36,231 nucleotides of DNA from Clostridia bacterium (GTDB lineage: Bacteria; Bacillota; Clostridia; UBA1381), in assembly GCA_900756545.1 (NCBI GenBank), contig CAAEKO010000013.1:1-36231 (forward strand). Direction: 5' to 3'. The position numbers and the translations under genes were made by a program. The notes below the pieces were generated by a model. The model searched no databases, was not told the origin of the DNA, and worked only from the letters and a program-made list of their open reading frames with translations. The number at the start of each line of letters is the position of its first letter. The first letter of the stretch is position 1. Shown in pieces: positions 31,162-36,231 of the stretch.

Positions 31162-33489
31162 TCAATTATTTGTCAAAGCAAGCTTGAGTACCTGCTCCGC
31201 ATGGCTTACCGGAATAAACTTGATATCGCCCCGAATTCTGTCCGGAATCTCTTCAATGTCATTTTTATTTCCTTCCGGGATAATTACCGTCTTGATGCCG
31301 GCACGGTAAGCCGCCAATGATTTTTCCTTCAGTCCGCCGATTGGCAATACCCTGCCCCGGAGCGTGACCTCACCAGTCATAGCCACGTCTCTGCGGACGG
31401 GCCGCTTCGTCAGGGCGGAGGCTACCGCCGTAACCAGTGTTATCCCGGCGGACGGGCCGTCCTTGGGTACAGCCCCTTCCGGCACATGAATATGAATATC
31501 GCTGTTTTTATAAAAATCATCCTTGATTTTGAGCTCCTTCGCAGCAGAACGGATATAACTGACCGCAGTCAGTGCCGATTCCTTCATTACATCTCCCAAA
31601 TTGCCTGTCAATTCCGTTTTTCCTGTGCCTGGCATAATGTTGGCCTCCACAGACAGGGTATCTCCGCCCACAGACGTCCAGGCCAATCCGCGGACAACGC
31701 CTATGCTGTCCTTTTCCTCCATCATATCAACATTGTATTTATGCCGTCCCATGTATTTTACAAGGGTACGGGATGTTATTTTTACACTTTTTTTATTTTC
31801 AGTCAGAAACGCCTTGGCAATTTTCCGAAACAGGCTTGCGATCTCCCGTTCCAGCGTCCGCACGCCTGATTCCCGGGTATAATAACGGATCAAGTCATAG
31901 ACCGCATCCGGCACTACTGTAACCTTTTTGCCATTCAGCCCATTCTTTTCGATTTGTTTGGGAATCAGATAACGCATCGCAATCTCGTACTTTTCCTCCT
32001 CTGTGTAGCCGTTGACCTCAATAACCTCAATTCTGTCCAGAAGCGGCGCCGGAATTGTAGAAACCGTATTTGCCGTGGCGATAAACATGACCTCGGATAA
32101 GTCAAAGGGCAATTCAACGTAGTGGTCACGGAAAGCGTTATTCTGCGCCATGTCCAGTACCTCTAAAAGCGCTGCCGACGGGTCGCCTTTAAAATCCGCA
32201 CCCATTTTATCCAATTCATCCAAAAGCATAACTGGATTACTGCTTTTCGCCTGCGCCATAGCGTCCATAATCCGACCCGGCATAGCGGCGATATAGGTTT
32301 TCCGGTGTCCGCGGATGTCCGCCTCATCATGAATACCGCCTAAAGAAACACGCACATAGTTTCGATTTAGAGCCTCCGCGATAGAATGAACAATAGATGT
32401 TTTTCCAGTTCCCGGCGGACCTACAAGGCATAGGATAGAGCCTTCCCGACCATTTGTCAGGGTATGTACCGCTAAATGCTCCAGCACCCGTGTTTTGACC
32501 TTCTCCAGGCCATAATGATCCCGCTCCAGAATTTCTTCCGCCCGGTTCAAGTCCAGGTTTTCCTCTGTTTTGACATTCCAAGGCAGTTCCAGCACTGTGT
32601 CCAGATAATTTCGTATCACCGCGCCGTCCGCTGACGAAGCCTGCATTCTTTCCAGCCGGGCAACCTCTTTTTCCAGCTTACTCCGGTGCTCGGGCTTTAT
32701 ATCCAATCCGGCGATTTTTTTTCTGTACTCCTCAAATTCATCACCCTGACCGTCTTTCTCCCGCAGCTCCCGTTCAATAACGTTCAATTCCTCCCGCAGG
32801 AAGTATTCCCGCTGGTTTTCATCAATTTTACGGCGAACCTCATCGGCAATCTGCTTTTCGATTTTCATGACCTGAACTTCTTTTTTTAGCACGATCAAAA
32901 GCTTTTCCGCCCGCTCATATACGTCAAAGGTTTCCAAAAGCTCCTGCTTTAACCGGTAATCACATTCCATGTTAGCGGCGATAATGTCCGCCAGACGTCC
33001 CGCCTGTTCTGTGGTCAGCACATCCTTTATCATTTCTGGCGCAATACGTTTCGTATGAGAAAAATAGCTTTCAAATTCCCTCTGCAGGGTATTGATAAAC
33101 GCTTCATTCACCAAAATCTGCTCTGAGGGCGCCTCTTCGATCTCCTCAATCAGTACCTTAAAATATGGACGCACAGATAATGTTTCCATAATTCTTCCCC
33201 GGTGTAAACCGTCAGCGACTACCCGGGCGGCGCCGCCCGGCATACGGATGACCTGTTTGATCCGCGCCGTTACGCCTACCCGGTATAAATCGTCCGATTT
33301 TGGATTTTCTATATCAATTTCCCGCTGTGCAGTCAAAAATACAATCTGTTCCTCGTCCATTGCCTCCTCCAGCGCCCGCAGGGACTTATCGCGCACTACG
33401 TCAAAGCTGATGGGCATTTCCGGAAAAACCACAAGGCCGCGCATCGCAACCAGCGGCAATATTCTCTGTATACTCAATTCCTCAAACAT
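31162..33489 (-). CDS. lon: ATP-dependent protease La (Lon)
   Basis: Lon is a cytoplasmic hexameric AAA+ serine protease that degrades damaged and regulatory proteins. The 775-aa protein has the N-terminal LAN domain (LPLVAMRGLVVFPEMPISFD), a coiled middle, Walker A GPPGTGKTSIVHSIAEAL, Walker B PVMLLDELDKMG, and the protease domain with catalytic Ser680 (KDGPSAGITL) and Lys723 (GGLKEKSLAAYRAG). Length is typical of LonA. The start is uncertain: ATG 33489 begins where homologs begin (FEELSIQRILPL) but AAGGGA lies against it; a TTG four codons upstream and a GTG at 33513 are alternatives with GGTGAT nearby. A promoter about 200 bases upstream suggests a long leader. Confidence 0.95.
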   Translation of the reverse strand: MFEELSIQRILPLVAMRGLVVFPEMPISFDVVRDKSLRALEEAMDEEQIVFLTAQREIDIENPKSDDLYRVGVTARIKQVIRMPGGAARVVADGLHRGRIMETLSVRPYFKVLIEEIEEAPSEQILVNEAFINTLQREFESYFSHTKRIAPEMIKDVLTTEQAGRLADIIAANMECDYRLKQELLETFDVYERAEKLLIVLKKEVQVMKIEKQIADEVRRKIDENQREYFLREELNVIERELREKDGQGDEFEEYRKKIAGLDIKPEHRSKLEKEVARLERMQASSADGAVIRNYLDTVLELPWNVKTEENLDLNRAEEILERDHYGLEKVKTRVLEHLAVHTLTNGREGSILCLVGPPGTGKTSIVHSIAEALNRNYVRVSLGGIHDEADIRGHRKTYIAAMPGRIMDAMAQAKSSNPVMLLDELDKMGADFKGDPSAALLEVLDMAQNNAFRDHYVELPFDLSEVMFIATANTVSTIPAPLLDRIEVIEVNGYTEEEKYEIAMRYLIPKQIEKNGLNGKKVTVVPDAVYDLIRYYTRESGVRTLEREIASLFRKIAKAFLTENKKSVKITSRTLVKYMGRHKYNVDMMEEKDSIGVVRGLAWTSVGGDTLSVEANIMPGTGKTELTGNLGDVMKESALTAVSYIRSAAKELKIKDDFYKNSDIHIHVPEGAVPKDGPSAGITLVTAVASALTKRPVRRDVAMTGEVTLRGRVLPIGGLKEKSLAAYRAGIKTVIIPEGNKNDIEEIPDRIRGDIKFIPVSHAEQVLKLALTNN

Positions 33490-33774
33490 TCCCTTCAATA
33501 GCAATATCACCAAATTTATAGATTATAATATGATTTTATTAAAGGCTTTTCATCTTGCGAAAAGCTTTCATCATGGCGTTTCAGCGAGGCAGGGGATATG
33601 GCTCACCACCTTATCTTTTTTAATTGCTCCCCGCTTTATGAAACGGCGGATATTTTCTGTCTCGTTATAATGCCGGCAGGCGGCAGCTACCGCACTGGGC
33701 ACAACACACCTATGATATATTATATAATGTTTTTCGATTAATTTCAACTGTTTTAGTCAAGAAAAAACAAACTT
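33490..33774. other. Leader region between lonB and lon
   Basis: About 260-285 bases without a firm gene. It holds a good minus-strand promoter at 33719-33747, a possible -10 (TATAAT, near 33520-33530) close to lon, and a 7-bp inverted repeat (GCTTTTC 33545-33551 with GAAAAGC 33559-33565). Short reading frames exist on both strands (for example 48 codons from an ATG near 33597 on plus), but none is convincing. A 14-codon cysteine-rich frame at 33665-33709 (minus) is noted under findings. Confidence 0.5.
33719..33747 (-). promoter_or_regulatory. Promoter upstream of lon
   Basis: On the minus strand TTGAAA (33742-33747) and TATAAT (33719-33724) are 17 bases apart. The transcript would start near 33712 and carry a leader of about 200 bases into lon. 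Confidence 0.75.
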
Positions 33775-35454
33775 TTATTCTTTTCCCTTTGCGCTGGCCA
33801 GCCCGGAATTGGCTTCTGCGGCGGCAATATCCACCACCTTTTCCCCCGCCGGCACAAATACCCGCCGGATAATATCCTGAATTGTTTCAGCACACACTAC
33901 CTCAATATCATAGTCCGCAAACTTTTTCTGGTAATTTTGTTTCGGAATAAAGACAGTTTTCGCGCCAGCCCGCTGGGCAGCCTCAATTTTTGCCGCCACA
34001 CCGCCCACCGGCTTTACCAGTCCTTTAATAGAAATTTCTCCAGTAAAAGCAAAGCTATTGCTTACCGCCAGTCCCTGCACTGCGGAGTAACATGCTACAA
34101 ACACTGCCGTCCCCGCCGACGGCCCATCTACAGGCATACCGCCCGCGAAATTGATATGAATATCATAGGCTTCCGTGTCTATACCGTAAATGGTTTTCAA
34201 TACTGTCATTACATTGTTGACCGCAGCTTTCGCCGTACTTGTCCGCGTCAGGCTCAGTCCGCCCCGGTTCATGGTTTCCCGCTCCATGATTCCAGTGCAT
34301 ATGGTTTGGCCTATTTCGTGCTCTGCCTTTTCTGCGGTCACCTCAATCGGCATCAGAAGCCCGCTGCCGCCGTCGGCCACAGCCAAACCGTTGACTACGC
34401 CGATCCGTTCGCCCTGTTCCACAGTTTCCGTACATACCGGCGTATACCGCCCCGTTTCGAGTACCCATTCCACATCGGCCAGCTCCGCGCTTTTTCGCTT
34501 TTCCAGAGCCAATTTACTGGATAATGTCTGTAATATGCGGACAGTATCCCGGCCGTTTTTGGCGTACGTGCAAATCATTTCCCGGCATCCTGGCTCCAGA
34601 GTGATTTCCAGCTTCTGCACCGCATTATCCAGAATTTTCTGTAGGTCTTCTTTGTCCAGCGGATTGAAAAATACCTCCATACACCGGGAGCGTAAAGCAG
34701 GCGGCAGCTCTTCCGGACTTCGCGTTGTAGCGCCTACCAGCCGAAAATCTGCCGGGATGCCGTTTTTAAACATATCATGGATGTGCCGCGGGATATTTTT
34801 ATTGGTAGAGGAATAGTACGCGCTTTCAAAGTTAACCTTCCTGTCTTCCAGCACCTTTAGAAGCCTGTTCATCTGAATTGGCTGAAGCTCGCCGATCTCG
34901 TCAATGAACAAAACTCCCCCGTGTGCTTTGGAAACAGCCCCTTCCTTGGGCTGTGGTACGCCGGCCTGTCCGTAAGCGCCGGCCCCCTGATAAATCGGAT
35001 CGTGTACAGAGCCGATCAGCGGATCGGCAATGCTCCGCTCATCATAATGCATAATTGTTGCGTCTACCTCCACGAATTTTGCTGCTTTCCCAAAGGGAGA
35101 AACACCGTTTTTCTTGGCTTCCTCCAATGCTACTCTTGACGCTGCGGTTTTCCCCACTCCCGGCGGGCCATAGATCAAAATGTGCTGTGGATTCGGCCCG
35201 CAAAGGCCGACCTTCACTGCCTTCACACCTTCGTCCTGCCCAATAATCTCATCCAAATTTTTTGGCCTGGTCTTTTCTGTCAGCGGTTCGGTTAGGGAAA
35301 CCTTCCGCATGGCGTTTAGCTTTTCCAGTTCTATTTTCGTATCTGCATCTATCCCCTTTTGGTCGGCTCGCTGACTCCTAAGCTGACCCCAAAAATAGAG
35401 ACCTATAATGATTGTAAATGAAAATTGGATTAACCCCAAAATAAAACTAAACAT
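33775..35454 (-). CDS. lonB: LonB-type ATP-dependent protease, membrane-anchored
   Basis: LonB is the forespore-associated Lon paralog of Bacillus and Clostridia. The 559-aa protein starts with a hydrophobic segment (FSFILGLIQFSFTIIIGLYF) that anchors it to the membrane and lacks the LAN domain. It has Walker A IYGPPGVGKTAASRVAL, Walker B GGVLFIDEIGEL, an arginine-finger region (PPALRSRCMEVFF), and the protease domain with catalytic Ser in VDGPSAGTAVF and Lys in GGVAAKIEAAQRAGAK. Length matches Bacillus LonB (about 550 aa). AGGAGG lies 8 bases ahead of the ATG. It lies upstream of lon and ysxC as in Bacillus, but clpX is absent and a C_GCAxxG_C_C gene diverges instead. A CATACTA near 35517-35523 (minus) resembles a sigma-G -10, but I find no matching -35. 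Confidence 0.94.
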   Translation of the reverse strand: MFSFILGLIQFSFTIIIGLYFWGQLRSQRADQKGIDADTKIELEKLNAMRKVSLTEPLTEKTRPKNLDEIIGQDEGVKAVKVGLCGPNPQHILIYGPPGVGKTAASRVALEEAKKNGVSPFGKAAKFVEVDATIMHYDERSIADPLIGSVHDPIYQGAGAYGQAGVPQPKEGAVSKAHGGVLFIDEIGELQPIQMNRLLKVLEDRKVNFESAYYSSTNKNIPRHIHDMFKNGIPADFRLVGATTRSPEELPPALRSRCMEVFFNPLDKEDLQKILDNAVQKLEITLEPGCREMICTYAKNGRDTVRILQTLSSKLALEKRKSAELADVEWVLETGRYTPVCTETVEQGERIGVVNGLAVADGGSGLLMPIEVTAEKAEHEIGQTICTGIMERETMNRGGLSLTRTSTAKAAVNNVMTVLKTIYGIDTEAYDIHINFAGGMPVDGPSAGTAVFVACYSAVQGLAVSNSFAFTGEISIKGLVKPVGGVAAKIEAAQRAGAKTVFIPKQNYQKKFADYDIEVVCAETIQDIIRRVFVPAGEKVVDIAAAEANSGLASAKGKE

Positions 35455-35524
35455 CGCAAATTCCTCCTGTCCATCCTATTTTCTGCCGGCCGTATTTTTT
35501 TATGCTGGTTATAATTAGTATGCC

Positions 35525-35553
35525 TTGCTTTTTTCTTATAAAATTGGTATAAT
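35525..35553 (+). promoter_or_regulatory. Promoter of the C_GCAxxG_C_C gene
   Basis: TTGCTT (35525-35530), 17 bases, TATAAT (35548-35553). The ATG follows 16 bases later after GGGGTGA, so the leader is very short. Confidence 0.8.
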
Positions 35554-35569
35554 ATTCTGGGGTGATTTG

Positions 35570-36025
35570 ATGGATAGAGTTGAATTTGCAAAAGAAAATT
35601 TTAAAAATGGGTGTAACTGTGCCCAGGCAGTGGTGGGCGCATACTGCGACCTGTTCGGCATTCCGGCCGAAACCGGAATGATCGTGTCAGAGGCTTTTGG
35701 CGGCGGCATGGGGCGTATGCGCCTGACCTGCGGCGCAGTCAGCGGCATGTTTATGCTGGCCGGCATGAAATATTCCAGCGGAACAAAAAACGATATGGAA
35801 GCCCGGAAAAGGGTTTATGCCACTGTGCAGGAAATGGCGAAGGCATTCCAGGAAAAGAACGGCTCCATTATCTGCGCGGATCTGCTGGGACTGAACCTGC
35901 CCAGCGACGGCGGAGCAGTGCCAACGCCGCGTACTTCGGAATTTTATAAAAAACGGCCGTGTGTGGAATGCGTGGGCGACTGCGCTATGCTTGTGGAAAA
36001 AATCCTATTGGATAATACGATTTGA
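35570..36025 (+). CDS. C_GCAxxG_C_C family redox-type protein
   Basis: The 151-aa protein matches the C_GCAxxG_C_C family (TIGR01909), small cysteine-rich proteins common in anaerobes and often near redox enzymes; function is unknown, with metal or cluster binding suspected. Conserved features are Cys15 and Cys17 (GCNCAQAV), GGGMGRMRLTCGAVSG with Cys54, and the C-terminal Cys131, Cys134 and Cys138 (PCVECVGDCAML). The start is ATG 35570 with GGGGTGA 5 bases upstream; an earlier start would lie inside the promoter. It forms a single-gene unit with its own promoter and a likely terminator, diverging from lonB. Confidence 0.92.
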   Translation: MDRVEFAKENFKNGCNCAQAVVGAYCDLFGIPAETGMIVSEAFGGGMGRMRLTCGAVSGMFMLAGMKYSSGTKNDMEARKRVYATVQEMAKAFQEKNGSIICADLLGLNLPSDGGAVPTPRTSEFYKKRPCVECVGDCAMLVEKILLDNTI

Positions 36026-36029
36026 ATTC

Positions 36030-36074
36030 CGTTTTGAATTCGGAATGCGTGCAACCAACGCAAGATTTTTTCAC
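36030..36074 (+). terminator. Probable terminator after the C_GCAxxG_C_C gene
   Basis: TGCGT (36046-36050) pairs with ACGCA (36058-36062), followed by AGATTTTTT. A competing upstream stem (ATTCCG/CGGAAT) overlaps it. The short stem makes this moderate. Confidence 0.6.
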
Positions 36075-36082
36075 ACTACATC

Positions 36083-36231
36083 TTAATTAGTCCCAATTTC
36101 TCTGTGGCTGTAGTGTCGATATAAATTCCACGGTACGGTTACGACTGCACAGCCCCATGCCGGGCCTCCTCCGCCTCCTGCAAACGGCGCCGTATGCGGT
36201 ACAAAACCCTTCTCAGGCTTGACAATCTCCA
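36083..36231 (-). pseudogene. Truncated GH78 (alpha-L-rhamnosidase) fragment, partial at window edge
   Basis: A minus-strand frame enters from the right edge and ends at a TAA at 36083-36085. The visible 49 residues contain FVPHTAPFAGGGGGPAWGCA and VVTVPWNLYRHYSHREIGTN. This strongly resembles the middle of the GH78 catalytic barrel, where a Gly-rich GPAWG stretch is followed by VPW.LY..YGD and a further 200 or more residues. Here the frame stops within about 15 residues of the VPW motif, so the protein cannot complete the barrel. No continuation in another frame is visible before the neighbouring gene. The family call is from memory. Most of the gene lies outside the window, so how much remains is unknown. 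Confidence 0.65.

Noticed and set aside
33540..33712. Riboswitch (for example ZTP or cyclic-di-GMP type) in the lon leader
   Set aside because: A GCCGCCTG stretch recalls part of the ZTP motif, but the other conserved half and the cyclic-di-GMP core are missing.
34190..34816. 208-codon plus-strand frame opposite lonB
   Set aside because: It is antisense to the AAA+ and protease domains of LonB, and has no promoter, ribosome binding site or known motif.
35500..35530. Sigma-G promoter for lonB
   Set aside because: A CATACTA matches the -10 consensus on the minus strand, but no -35 match lies 17-18 bases upstream, so I do not list it as a feature.

Overview
The window looks like chromosomal DNA from an anaerobic member of the Clostridia (low to middle G+C Firmicutes). 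The reasons are the strong AGGAGG-type ribosome binding sites, the TTGNNN-17-TATAAT promoters, the lonB-lonA-ysxC order, the divIVA/sepF/ylmH division cluster, three adjacent M42 aminopeptidases, and a C_GCAxxG_C_C protein. Coding is mostly on the minus strand. I see no rRNA, tRNA, CRISPR array, prophage or intact insertion sequence.

Left edge (1-3.7 kb) is a more AT-rich carbohydrate-use patch. It holds a secreted protein cut by the window edge and a complete GH95 (alpha-L-fucosidase family) hydrolase with an operator-like dyad over its probable promoter. The right edge (36.08-36.23 kb) holds what looks like a broken GH78 (alpha-L-rhamnosidase) fragment. Between 3.8 and 5.2 kb is an nfeD-SPFH membrane pair.

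At 5.3-8.2 kb sfsA (with an apparent AUA start) faces a two-gene unit encoding a radical SAM protein with helix-hairpin-helix motifs and a DUF4130 partner. This pair is a known but functionally uncharacterised 'DNA modification/repair' couple. Its near-consensus promoter contains a perfect 16-bp palindrome resembling a Gram-positive LexA (SOS) box, and the radical SAM protein ends with a QIGLF pentapeptide that fits a beta-clamp-binding motif. This is the best candidate in the window for an undescribed system.

From 8.5 to 14.1 kb, murD, three M42 peptidase genes and an iron alcohol dehydrogenase form one minus-strand operon with a clear promoter and terminator. ppa and an alpha/beta hydrolase follow (14.2-15.5 kb), then a divergent secreted L,D-transpeptidase (15.8-17.2 kb). 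The minus-strand operon ddl-murI-DUF1934-ctpA and a dead MBL-fold gene (17.2-21.3 kb) supplies D-Ala-D-Ala and D-Glu for peptidoglycan. aroB-lspA-rluD occupies 21.4-23.9 kb. The run lonB, lon, ysxC, HlyD-like, yggS, sepF, ylmH, divIVA, ileS occupies 24.0-35.5 kb and couples proteolysis, ribosome assembly, septum placement and translation. A divergent C_GCAxxG_C_C gene closes the window.
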